DNA from: Spartobacteria bacterium
GTDB taxonomy: Bacteria; Verrucomicrobiota; Verrucomicrobiia; Chthoniobacterales; Chthoniobacteraceae
DNA: 15,004 nt
Direction: 5' to 3'
Assembly: GCA_025355595.1 (NCBI GenBank)
Contig: JANXZI010000594.1
Coordinates: 1 to 15,004 of the forward strand
The position numbers and the translations under genes were made by a program. Positions 10,501 through 14,776 of this stretch are shown here, in pieces (position 1 is the first letter of the stretch; every line of letters starts with the position of its first letter). The notes beneath the pieces were generated by a model that worked only from the letters and a program-made list of their open reading frames with translations, did not search any database and was not told the origin of the DNA.

Positions 10501-10750
10501 CAAGTCCGACCGTCAGCAGCGCGCCGTGACGCACGAGGTCTCCGCGCATTTGCCAGACGAGGATCCCGATGAGCACTCCCACGAGCGCCGACGCCGCCGC
10601 ACCTCGCCTCGTGGAAATACCGTGCTCATCCACCCGCAGTTTCCCGTTGGCCGAAGAGTGGACCGCCGCCGATCTGCGGAAGCCATCGCGCCGGAGATTC
10701 GCGAGAGCCGTCGCGCCGGTCTCAGCGCTTTCAAAGAAGCCGACCACCAT
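1589..10750 (-). CDS. ndvB: cyclic beta-1,2-glucan synthase (NdvB/ChvB/Cgs type) with extra N-terminal membrane domain
   Basis: This 3,053-residue inner-membrane enzyme makes cyclic beta-1,2-glucan from UDP-glucose; such glucans act in the periplasm in osmotic adaptation. Domains, numbered from the 10750 start, are as follows. Residues 1-150 form a small stress-type domain with two Gly-rich helices (about 50-67 and 77-97). Residues 190-330 are the conserved Cgs N-terminal region (AEWLLDNAYLIQAQIAEIRR). Helices near 555-605 lead into a GT84 glycosyltransferase with DADTQ (766-770) and QHRW (912-915), followed by more helices to about 1125. The glucoamylase-like cyclisation/transglycosylase region carries WSGTMFEYLMP (Glu1546) and WGISES (Glu1588). 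Two GH94-type beta-sandwich regions follow (about 1765-2020 and 2235-2515). Last is the GH94 alpha/alpha barrel with GDWNDGMN (candidate catalytic Asp2723). Classic Cgs proteins are about 2,800-2,900 residues. The ATG at 10750 is preferred because GGGAGG lies 8 bases upstream and the first domain begins there; an in-frame ATG at 10783 lacks a good site. All domains look intact. Confidence 0.93.
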   Translation of the reverse strand: MVVGFFESAETGATALANLRRDGFRRSAAVHSSANGKLRVDEHGISTRRGAAASALVGVLIGILVWQMRGDLVRHGALLTVGLGLAGALVGWLVFRWLDARVDPAQVARLKRWVVRNETVVIAEVRANQTLRVVANLRAVEGEAPVTFAFHSAPAFDSETEETLLRNEAPSSQRLADNAARLAHSFSVASGRKSRGHSLLVRLRETGRILKWADASLSMSAEVHHAFALSAEWLLDNAYLIQAQIAEIRRSLPKKFYEQLPVVAAGPQAGLPRVYRIATEIVAESDGALDVETIRTFLIAFQSVTPLAIGELWAVPLMLRLRLVECARTLALEVEQLQRESEDADFWANRLITGARRSPERLVELMAELVRGRPVPTAHFASELVAHLYDEEAALPMVSSWLDRSLGAPMIEVVQQEHRRQVVQQTSLSNVITSCRRLTQIEWQELFEAVSRADGEFAKDPAGIYPHVDFETRNLYRNAVEKIARWSKTPELEVVGHALALAESATEEIARHVGYYLIDDGRPSLEERAGCRVPFAERARRWLRRHSAGIYFGSLGTITAGLVAAPLAFTAASGAGAKILTLLGFLLVLPASEMAAQIVNYFVTRLLPPHALPKMSFKKDGIPDECRTLVVVPMMLTMPEAIRNELERIEIRFLGNTDPNLRFALLSDFADAPRQHMPEDAEYLEIIVRGIEELNSRHGAGRFFLFHRTREWSESEQRWMGWERKRGKLEQLNRFLMGESAPELDELLCTGDRAQLGGIRFVITLDADTQLLRDTARRMIETLAHPLNQAQLSPDGRTVLRGYTIIQPGVSATLPSARATWFSRISADPRGIDPYTHAVSDVYQDLTGEGSYHGKGIYDLGAFHRVLSGRFPEAHLLSHDLIEGVHARVGLASDIELLDVFPASYISWWNRQHRWIRGDWQIMDWLLPRVPAGDGGKSPNPLSAFSRWKIFDNLRRSLVPVATVALLVVGWLCSPVPALWSLIIVGLLLWPVFSSVLGLVLHPPPPGTRFWRGPRDCLLRSLLGAIFVVDYAAMAAGAITRVVYRRLRSHRLLLEWETAQDAHRRAKNQARQFIRERLWMPAASAVLFVSTWLIGSACAAWPFLFLWTIYPAALVLLDLRAISHRGGVLTPADRRMLRGTARRTWRYFDDFVGPQTNWLPPDNVQESPIREIFMRTSPTNIGLWMLSTVAASDFGYITLDDVAARNLATLETLEKLERFEGHLLNWYDIGTLEPLRPRYVSTVDSGNLLASLWALDASFREMMSRPVLDALAVSGLADTLDVLRQISGPATEPAYQQSIHALKKLTVAAPVDLEDVIHRMRSAVRPAKALVQALPGGNSDPRMYWARQIAKQVEEWNGVIDKYLLPVEILAASPPQLMSLGESTHEWRREVLAANFSLRNIATMNIPRLSALLALQARRDEPGVPETVREWLDKLVEEFARARQNAGEQLVKVEDVMRRIQELERGTGLRFLYDEKRRVFAIGYHVGERRLDTSFYDLLASEARLTSLLAIARGDVPLEHWWALGRPFGSANGRLPLLSWSGTMFEYLMPILFTQTHENSLLDRACRDAVHCQIAYGKERGVPWGISESAFSALDRHHVYQYRAFGVPALALKRGQERDLVIAPYASALALGVEPVAAVENLRRLASLGGTAMVGDCGYFESIDYARQSEPGGEAGIVVHCYMVHHQGMSLLAFDNVLHEGVMRTRFHSDPRIRASEALLHEHVPVSILPSTGGARDERPAPRETPSTGVTAAPAHTPDTAAPRTQLLSNGSCSVMVTNSGGGYLRWRDLDITRWRADTTCDAPGPSCYIRDVDAGTLWSVTDQPVRSSELRYTWSFAPDKADFRRRSGPCDTFTEITVSAEDDADVRRVTLVNVSRHPCRLELTSYAELALAPHKADRAHPAFNKLFIETEWLPQCEALIARRRPRSPHDLPVWAAHLMVIETASGEPPQFETDRARFLGRGRTLENPEAIGRPLSNTVGSVLDPIFSLRRQVTIAPNQRFQFSIVTMVADSRAAVIGLIERYSEFRISTRAFETAWTRAQLEMRRLHIRPGDVQLFQQLAAHVLFPQARLRPPPGRLGRGTSGQRALWAQGISGDLPIVAVTIGNDRDIALVREVLTAHTFWHLRGLKVDLVLISEEAESYEEPLTAQLRRLAEAHSQVTGVDQPGGVFLRSAKKVSKDELIVIMAAARAVLVAARGTLRQQLASPVPLGPQPVPRAPGKRYREEVSPPLPFLELDYFNGLGGFTKDGKEYAIYLGPGTQTPAPWVNVMANPTFGTLVSESGSGFTWYGNSQSHRLTPWSNDPVSDPPGCAIYIRDDDLGVFWTPTPQPIREIDAYRTRHGHGYSICEHNSHAIEQELLTFVPVDAAGGLPVRVQRLRLRNCSSHRRKLTITSYATLVLGSDPEETRMHVVTKWDLQSRTLFARNAYEPEFCNRVTFATSSPGPNSYTGDRAAFLGRNRSMSNPVAMEHARLVGGTSAGLDPCAAVQTTVEIEPGQVIEVTFLLGQAADESQARAIVQRFRDPANVEATLRGTQRWWDDLLGTIQVKTPEPSADLLLNRWLLYQTLSCRIWGRSAFYQSGGAFGFRDQLQDVMSLVHSAPQLAREHILRATARQFIEGDVQHWWHPETGAGVRTRMTDDLLWLPFVAAHYVRTTGDAAILDEVVPFLEGNLLGENDHESFSVPDISSTRASLLEHCRRAIARATTAGPHGLPLIGGGDWNDGMNRVGVAGKGESVWLAWFQICVLRDFAELLALRGGAAEAAECHARAASLAKIIDAEAWDGAWYRRGYFDDGSPLGSAQCEEARIDSLPQSWAAIAGNGDPERVKIALHSLEENLVREAAQMILLFTPPFDKSPQDVGYIKGYPPGVRENGGQYTHASAWVALAFARQGDGDKAVALLRMLNPIEHARGEKDSARYKVEPYVIAADVYALKDNVGRGGWTWYTGAAGWIYRVWLEEVLGFRLRGDTLCIDPVIPKAWPGFSMRYRHRNTIYDIVIENPMQVCRGVAQVELDGAIVSDTAIPLQDDRQPHSIRVRLGPLPAPSRSTPPDAA

Positions 10751-10764
10751 CGCACGATCCTCCC
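10737..10764 (-). promoter_or_regulatory. ribosome binding site deciding the glucan synthase start
   Basis: On the minus strand GGGAGG is followed by 8 bases and then ATGGTGGTCGGC, the start at 10750. The alternative ATG at 10783 has only a CCTAGG directly touching it, which is too close to serve as a Shine-Dalgarno site. This supports the shorter protein by 11 residues. Confidence 0.65.
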
Positions 10765-11121
10765 GGCCCTCGGTGAATTTCATCCTAGGTTTCCGATTTC
10801 TGGCACCATGGAAGAAAAGGCCCGAGCCGTCCGGCCGCTCCAGACGCAGGGTTTGTTTTTCGCAGCGTCATTTCGCGGCATCTCACTCCGCCATTCGGGC
10901 GCTTGACAGATCAATCGCCTCGAATCGGGAGACGCCTGCAGCCGCGTCAGAGCCGAACAGCCGCAGAAACTTTTACATCCGGCCTTGGCTAAGCAGTTCA
11001 CTTTCGCGACGCCAGCCTTCTTCCTTGGCGACGCGGGCGGATGAAAAAAAGCGGTGCGGTAGTTCAACAAAAGGAGCTTTCAGGGAAGGAAGTCGCTCAC
11101 GCATTCCTCGTTTTTCGCACG
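10751..11121. other. 371-bp spacer without a convincing gene
   Basis: This gap separates the start of the glucan synthase from the stop of the upstream small membrane-protein gene on the same (minus) strand. It must hold the leader of the glucan synthase mRNA, and its own promoter if it has one. I see no convincing -10/-35 pair on the minus strand. A perfect TTGACA on the plus strand (10903-10908) has no good partner box and no plus-strand gene close by. A minus-strand run of seven T (plus-strand A-run, about 11043-11050) lacks a preceding strong stem. A 96-codon minus-strand frame (10780-11070) shows no protein-like features. Confidence 0.5.
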
Positions 11122-11487
11122 CTATGATTTTGAAAAGAATCGCGTCAGCCGGTTCCGACCTTCACGAACAAGGCTTCCGAGGCGTGTCTTGCCGGCGTCC
11201 CATCCGTCGCGCACCGCCTCCGCACCGTCACTGGCGAGTTCGCCTGCCTTGTGCAGGGCCGGTGCCGTCGCCTCGCGCATCCGATCCTGGAAGTCTTCGA
11301 GCATCCGCGCGACGCGATATTGCGCCGTGCGCTCTGGGCGCAACGCACGGACGAGCAGCCCGATGGCGAGGCCCGTGCCGACTGCGATGAGCAACGTAGT
11401 GCCAGGATTCTGCCGGATGCGTTGTTCGACGTCCTGGCAGCACTTCGCAGCGGCATTCGGGACGGGTTCGGTGATTGGATCATTCAT
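11122..11487 (-). CDS. small single-helix membrane protein, DUF883/ElaB-like module
   Basis: This 121-residue protein has a short polar N-terminus (MNDPITEPVPNAAAKCCQ), then RIRQNPGTT and a glycine-rich hydrophobic helix (about 29-49). A long charged, probably helical tail follows (REATAPALHKAGELASDG and on). The R-x-N-P motif leading straight into a glycine-zipper-like membrane helix is the signature of ElaB/YqjD/DUF883 proteins, which anchor stress- or stationary-phase-associated factors in the inner membrane. There the helix is normally C-terminal, whereas here it is central. The ATG overlaps the end of the upstream gene by 8 bases in the arrangement ATGAATGA, implying translational coupling. 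Function beyond membrane anchoring is not known. Confidence 0.75.
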   Translation of the reverse strand: MNDPITEPVPNAAAKCCQDVEQRIRQNPGTTLLIAVGTGLAIGLLVRALRPERTAQYRVARMLEDFQDRMREATAPALHKAGELASDGAEAVRDGWDAGKTRLGSLVREGRNRLTRFFSKS

Positions 11488-11746
11488 GGCGGTCGTTGTG
11501 TGGTTTGTGGGTTCGGCAAAATTCGCAGGCTTTCATCAGCCCGAGAAAAAGCAGGGCGGGGCGGAGGCAGGTGAACGCGATGGCCACGAGGGCCGACGTG
11601 ATCGCGCGCAGCGGCAGCAGATTCAGGAGAAAGCCGGCGCCAAGGCCGGACACGACGGCCTTCGCCGGTTCCCGCCGCGCAAAATCGTCGGCGCGCTGCA
11701 TGATGCTCTCGATCGCGGGAAGCGGAGTATTGGGATTTTTTTCCAT
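11480..11746 (-). CDS. small hydrophobic membrane protein, first gene of a coupled pair
   Basis: This predicted 88-residue protein begins MEKNPNTPLPAIESIMQRAD, then has ARREPAKAVVSGLGAGFLLN and a second hydrophobic stretch to about residue 72. It therefore has one re-entrant or two close membrane helices, followed by a short Cys- and His-containing tail (KACEFCRTHKPHNDRHE). The R-x-E-P motif before a Gly-rich helix echoes the next gene and the divergent one. The frame is open further upstream to 11938, but that would overlap the start of the divergent gene and adds unstructured Arg-rich sequence. I therefore take the ATG at 11746, preceded by a weak GGTGAT. No function is recognised. Confidence 0.68.
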   Translation of the reverse strand: MEKNPNTPLPAIESIMQRADDFARREPAKAVVSGLGAGFLLNLLPLRAITSALVAIAFTCLRPALLFLGLMKACEFCRTHKPHNDRHE

Positions 11747-11901
11747 GGCAATCACCGTATCGCGGCGCGGCGTGCGGCTGCGTGTATCGAATGTGTGTCG
11801 GCGCACGGCAGGAGGTTGCAGCAGCCTCATCCCCCGATGAAATCCGCAATCGCCCAGAAATTCATACATCCGGCACGAGAGCGTATCGCGAAGCCGGAAG
11901 C
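11747..11901. promoter_or_regulatory. divergent intergenic region between two stress/membrane gene units
   Basis: These 155 bases separate the minus-strand coupled pair from the plus-strand CsbD-like gene, so promoters for both must lie here or within the flanking genes. I see an imperfect inverted repeat AGGTTGC-A-GCAGCCT (about 11813-11827) but no clear sigma-70 boxes on either strand. Control by an alternative, stress-type sigma factor is possible but is only a guess. Confidence 0.4.
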
Positions 11902-12369
11902 ATGAAACACTTCTACATTGACCACCACTGGGACGCAATCAAAAGCCAGCTCAAGCACCGGTACCGCCAGCTCACCGATAGCGACCTCGACTTCGCCGAA
12001 GGCAAAAGCGAAGAGCTGCTCGCCCACCTCCGCGAGAAGCTGCACGTCTCCGCGAAACATCTCGATGACGTGCTCGCGGAACTTCATGACGAGGCAGGCG
12101 GAAAGCTGGAACAGCTCAAGACGAAGGTCGGCGAAATTGCGCACGACGCCCGGGAAAAGGCGGGCGAACTGGCGGATGCCATCAAGGTGAAAGCCGCCGC
12201 GGTCGGCGAGGAAGTGAAGGCGCACGCGGCCGCCGCCTACGACAGTGTCCGCCAGCGCACCGGCACGCTGTTGGAAGAAGGCGGCGAATACGTCCGCCAG
12301 AACCCCCGCCAGTCAATCCTCGCGGCACTCTGTGCGGGATTTGTGGCGGGGCTGTTGATCCGGCGCTAA
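11902..12369 (+). CDS. CsbD-like stress protein with DUF883/ElaB-like membrane tail
   Basis: This 155-residue protein has two recognisable parts. Residues 8-60 (HHWDAIKSQLKHRYRQLTDS, then DLDFAEGKSEELLAHL) match the CsbD pattern W-x-x-I-x-x-x-x-K, LTD-x-DLD, G-x-x-x-x-L. CsbD proteins are small general-stress proteins with no known biochemical activity. Residues 60-125 form an Ala/Lys/Glu-rich amphipathic helix. Residues 126-155 (EGGEYVRQNPRQSILAALCA, then GFVAGLLIRR) match the C-terminal membrane anchor of ElaB/YqjD/DUF883 proteins, with R-x-N-P, a Gly-rich helix and terminal Arg-Arg. The product is probably a cytoplasmic-side protein tethered to the inner membrane, perhaps to ribosomes or the envelope as suggested for YqjD. 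The ATG at 11902 is chosen because it begins the CsbD-like fold and is preceded by CCGGAAGC; an upstream in-frame ATG at 11782 adds non-homologous sequence. Confidence 0.82.
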   Translation: MKHFYIDHHWDAIKSQLKHRYRQLTDSDLDFAEGKSEELLAHLREKLHVSAKHLDDVLAELHDEAGGKLEQLKTKVGEIAHDAREKAGELADAIKVKAAAVGEEVKAHAAAAYDSVRQRTGTLLEEGGEYVRQNPRQSILAALCAGFVAGLLIRR

Positions 12370-12428
12370 GTCGCGCCGCAGCAACATTCATACACGCAAG
12401 GCAGCGCTGTGCTGCGAAATGGGATACT

Positions 12429-12614
12429 ATGAATACAAAACTTGCCGTCCGCGTGCTCGCCCTCACAGCCATCCTCGCCACCTCCGCCTGCACGACGGTT
12501 GTTGAGGAAAAGCAGCCCAGCACCACCTCGACTACGACCACGGAGCAGACAATCTCCCGTCACCCCATGCGTGACTCAACCACGACGGAGACGACCAGGA
12601 CGGAAACTCGCTAA
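12429..12614 (+). CDS. tiny Thr-rich lipoprotein
   Basis: This 61-residue product starts MNTKLAVRVLALTAILATSAC. It is a textbook signal sequence with lipobox (A-T-S-A-C, Cys21), so it should be lipidated and exported. The mature part is only 40 residues, dominated by Thr, Ser, Glu and Arg (PSTTSTTTTEQT, then DSTTTETTRTETR). Such short, low-complexity entericidin-like lipoproteins are common next to envelope-stress genes, but no function can be stated. It lies 59 bases after the CsbD-like gene in the same direction and could be cotranscribed. A longer frame (from 12442) overlapping it in another register belongs to the next gene's extended open frame and is not used. Confidence 0.7.
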   Translation: MNTKLAVRVLALTAILATSACTTVVEEKQPSTTSTTTTEQTISRHPMRDSTTTETTRTETR

Positions 12615-12657
12615 CCGTACGCAACCAATCCCGAAAACCCCAGACGACATATCCCTC

Positions 12658-13359
12658 ATGAAACCAAACCGCAATGCCGGCACATCCATTCAAATGACGC
12701 CCGCTTTCCGAGTCTGTGGCGCGAACCGCAGGGTCTTCCGTTCCCTCGCACTGTCGGCATGCCTTGCTTGTCTGATGCCGATTTCCCTGTCCGCGAAAAA
12801 CAAGGGGGAAGAACAGGATAAGCATGAAAAGAAAGAGGGAAAAGGTGGCAGTCAGAAGCACGGGAAGGGCTCTCCGAATCAGCCAAGCTCCGCGGCTGTA
12901 ACGAACTACGTCCAGCCACCAGCGGTTCGGAGCAGCAAGCGGGGCAGCTACGCTCCGCAAAATCTTAATCCGGTGGAATTCGCGCAACCGCAAGGAACCC
13001 GGGAGAATCGCTACGGAGGCCAGTGGTTCCCAAGCAGCACGCATTCCGACTGGGACCGTGGCGGCGATCACTACTGGGGGAACCGTCATTACCGCTGGTA
13101 CGATGGCGGCTGGCTGATCATTTCCCCCGGTAATAATCAGGGATATGAACGGGGATATGAACGGGGACACGTGTCGCAGGGTGCACTCGCCAGAAGCGTG
13201 CAGCGCAGACTGGCCGATCAAGGTTATTATAATGGTCCTATCGACGGGGACATCGGCCCCGGCAGCAGGCGGGCGATCGTGAGTTATCAGGAAAACAATG
13301 GACTCAGAGCCACTGGACGGATTGATGACCGACTGCTGGCGTCACTTGGATTACAGTAA
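12658..13359 (+). CDS. exported protein with C-terminal peptidoglycan-binding domain
   Basis: This 233-residue protein has a hydrophobic export signal at about 27-46 (RSLALSACLACLMPISLSA). It continues with a Lys/Glu/Gly/His-rich spacer (47-75) and an aromatic segment with HYWGNRHYRWYDGGWLIISP (138-157). A short tandem repeat follows, GYERGYERGH (162-171). The C-terminal peptidoglycan-binding domain type 1 spans about 175-232: SVQRRLADQGYYNGPIDGDI, then GSRRAIVSYQENNGL and GRIDDRLLASLGL. It probably sits in the periplasm bound to the cell wall. No catalytic domain is visible. The ATG at 12658 was chosen; the one at 12694 would also keep the signal peptide and gives a more typical n-region length. 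Neither has a strong ribosome binding site. The gene lies 43 bases after the tiny lipoprotein gene, so cotranscription is plausible. Confidence 0.8.
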   Translation: MKPNRNAGTSIQMTPAFRVCGANRRVFRSLALSACLACLMPISLSAKNKGEEQDKHEKKEGKGGSQKHGKGSPNQPSSAAVTNYVQPPAVRSSKRGSYAPQNLNPVEFAQPQGTRENRYGGQWFPSSTHSDWDRGGDHYWGNRHYRWYDGGWLIISPGNNQGYERGYERGHVSQGALARSVQRRLADQGYYNGPIDGDIGPGSRRAIVSYQENNGLRATGRIDDRLLASLGLQ

Positions 13360-13373
13360 GCACCTCCACGGAA

Positions 13374-13486
13374 CAGCCTGTTGAAAAACCCTGCGATCAC
13401 GCAAAGGACGCGACGGGGGGAAGCTGCCTTAAAAACTTCCTTCGCGTCCGCAGCGAACCTTCGCGTGAGGCTTTTTCAGCAGGCTG
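13374..13486. repeat. 113-bp imperfect palindrome, MITE/REP-like
   Basis: The ends are cagcctgttgaaaaaccc (13374-13391) and, as the reverse complement of 13469-13486, cagcctgctgaaaaagcc; 16 of 18 positions match. Inside, tcacgcaaaggacgcga (13397-13413) pairs with the segments tcgcgtc (13442-13448) and ccttcgcgtga (13458-13468). The right side carries about 9-10 extra bases between the two parts. A further small ggaag/cttcc pairing lies near the tip. The whole unit could fold into one long hairpin. It lies between two plus-strand genes. Such non-coding palindromes with long terminal inverted repeats are usually MITEs or REP-type elements. It could also stop or attenuate transcription after the peptidoglycan-binding gene, although no U-tract follows. 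Confidence 0.75.
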
Positions 13487-13563
13487 CTAAGGAATTTTCT
13501 GGCTAAAGGCAGGCCAGTTCTCCATCAACATGTCTGTCACACCTTGTGAGGAATTCTCACTCC

Positions 13564-14361
13564 ATGACACCAGCACACCTTCCCACCATTCGAAGTTCCC
13601 GGCGCATGCTGTTTCGATGGATCGTGGGGGTGATCGGACTGGCGGTTGCTTTACCTCTCAACGCGGAGACGAAATCCAAGAAAAAACCGGTCGTTGGCGA
13701 AAGTGCGGCGCCAAAGAAGATGGTGCCTGTGCCCTCGGCTAAAGTCGCCGCCCCTGATCCGGCACCGGAAGTCACGCCGGACGGAAAACTCGCAGCCGCG
13801 CCGAATGCCTCGATTGCATCCGCAGATATTCTTGAGTTTCACGCTCAGCCGCCGGGCGTGCAAACGCTCATCGAGGCCGGGCTCGAACTCACGCGGAAAA
13901 ACCTCACTTACACCTTCGGCTCCGCCGATCCGGCGAAAGGCGGAATGGATTGTTCCGGTTTCATCTACTATGTGCTCCGGCAGCATGGAATGACGCAGGT
14001 GCCACGCGATTCGAGCGGACTCTACCTCTGGGCACGGAAGGCCCACGGCTTCCGCGCAGTGATCAGCCGCAAGCCGGACAGCATCGAACTGGATGAACTG
14101 CTCCCCGGCGATCTGCTATTCTGGATCGGCACCTATGCGACCGACCACGATCCGCCAGTCACGCATACGATGCTTTACCTAGGCACCGAAAAAACAACCG
14201 GCACTAAGATCATGATCGGTTCGAGTGATGGACGGACTTATCGTGGCCAAAAACGAAACGGCGTGAGCGTCTTTGACTTCACGATGCCGCGCACCCCAGC
14301 CAACGGGGAGCAGCGCTCCACCTTCATAGGCTACGCACGCATCCCCGGACTTCGCAACTGA
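13564..14361 (+). CDS. exported NlpC/P60-family cell-wall hydrolase
   Basis: This 265-residue protein has an N-terminal signal sequence or anchor (about 14-34, RMLFRWIVGVIGLAVALPLN), a Lys/Pro/Ala-rich linker (35-85) and a C-terminal NlpC/P60 domain (about 98-262). The catalytic Cys is in MDCSGFIYYVL (Cys130) and the catalytic His is in VTHTMLYLG (His201). The family-typical LLPGDLLFW lies between them. NlpC/P60 enzymes are papain-like peptidases that usually cut peptide stems of peptidoglycan in the periplasm. Conserved catalytic residues suggest activity, though amidase or other amide-bond substrates are possible. Start choice: ATG 13564 has GAGGAA about 10 bases upstream; a GTG at 13546 and an ATG at 13606 are alternatives that all keep the signal. 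The gene ends 7 bases before the permease pseudogene, so the two are probably cotranscribed. Confidence 0.88.
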   Translation: MTPAHLPTIRSSRRMLFRWIVGVIGLAVALPLNAETKSKKKPVVGESAAPKKMVPVPSAKVAAPDPAPEVTPDGKLAAAPNASIASADILEFHAQPPGVQTLIEAGLELTRKNLTYTFGSADPAKGGMDCSGFIYYVLRQHGMTQVPRDSSGLYLWARKAHGFRAVISRKPDSIELDELLPGDLLFWIGTYATDHDPPVTHTMLYLGTEKTTGTKIMIGSSDGRTYRGQKRNGVSVFDFTMPRTPANGEQRSTFIGYARIPGLRN

Positions 14362-14368
14362 CCCGGCT

Positions 14369-14776
14369 ATGAAGCGCATTCAGGACATCTTCCACATCTT
14401 TGCGCAAAGGACATCCCAGACCGTCGGCTCGCCGTGGGCTTCGGTGGTTGCGCTCCTCACTATTATCGTCTGAGCGGCGACTGGGCCGGTCTTCGGCTTC
14501 TCGGACACTTGGCAGTTAGTTATCAACACAGGCACGACCATCGTGACTTTCCTCATGGTGTTTCTCATTCAGAATACGCAGAACCGCGACGCCAAGGTCA
14601 TGCACCTGAAGCTCGACGAGTTGATCCGCGCGGTGAAAGAGGCGCGTAACAGTCTCATCGATCTCGAGGATATGTCCGGGGAGGAACTTGGGAACCTCGA
14701 AAGGGAATTCCGCAAGCTGCGGGAGGGAAAGCCGGGCACTCCGGAGAAGGCTAGTGCTGCGGCATCGGTAGAATGA
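14369..14776 (+). pseudogene. low-affinity iron permease-like gene interrupted by an in-frame TGA
   Basis: The frame starts MKRIQDIFHIFAQRTSQTVG, reads SPWASVVALLTIIV, meets TGA at 14471-14473, and then continues in the same frame with AATGPVFGFSDTWQLVINTG, TIVTFLMVFLIQNTQNRDAK and LKLDELIRAVKEARN to a second TGA. This is the small two-helix low-affinity iron permease family (about 130 residues; the whole frame is 135 codons including the TGA). In the family pattern VVVWAxTGPxFGFSDTWQ a Trp is expected exactly where the TGA falls, so a single TGG-to-TGA change explains it. Other genes here (korB, the glucan synthase, the NlpC gene) use TGA as stop, so a reassigned code is unlikely. The product is probably truncated to 34 residues. 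Alternatives are a sequencing error, readthrough, or restart at GTG 14543. The start lies 7 bases after the NlpC/P60 stop. Confidence 0.8.

Noticed and set aside
9260..10906. 548-codon plus-strand open frame overlapping the 5' end of the glucan synthase
   Set aside because: It is antisense to conserved Cgs sequence, shows no domain-like motifs and has Arg/Gln/His-biased composition.
10780..11070. 96-codon minus-strand frame upstream of the glucan synthase
   Set aside because: It has no ribosome binding site, signal peptide, helix or family resemblance, and its composition looks like translated non-coding DNA.
14471..14473. UGA recoded as Trp, or a selenocysteine codon
   Set aside because: Several neighbouring genes end with TGA, the family has Trp rather than Cys or Sec here, and I see no obvious SECIS-like stem right after it. 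A nonsense mutation or sequencing error is simpler.
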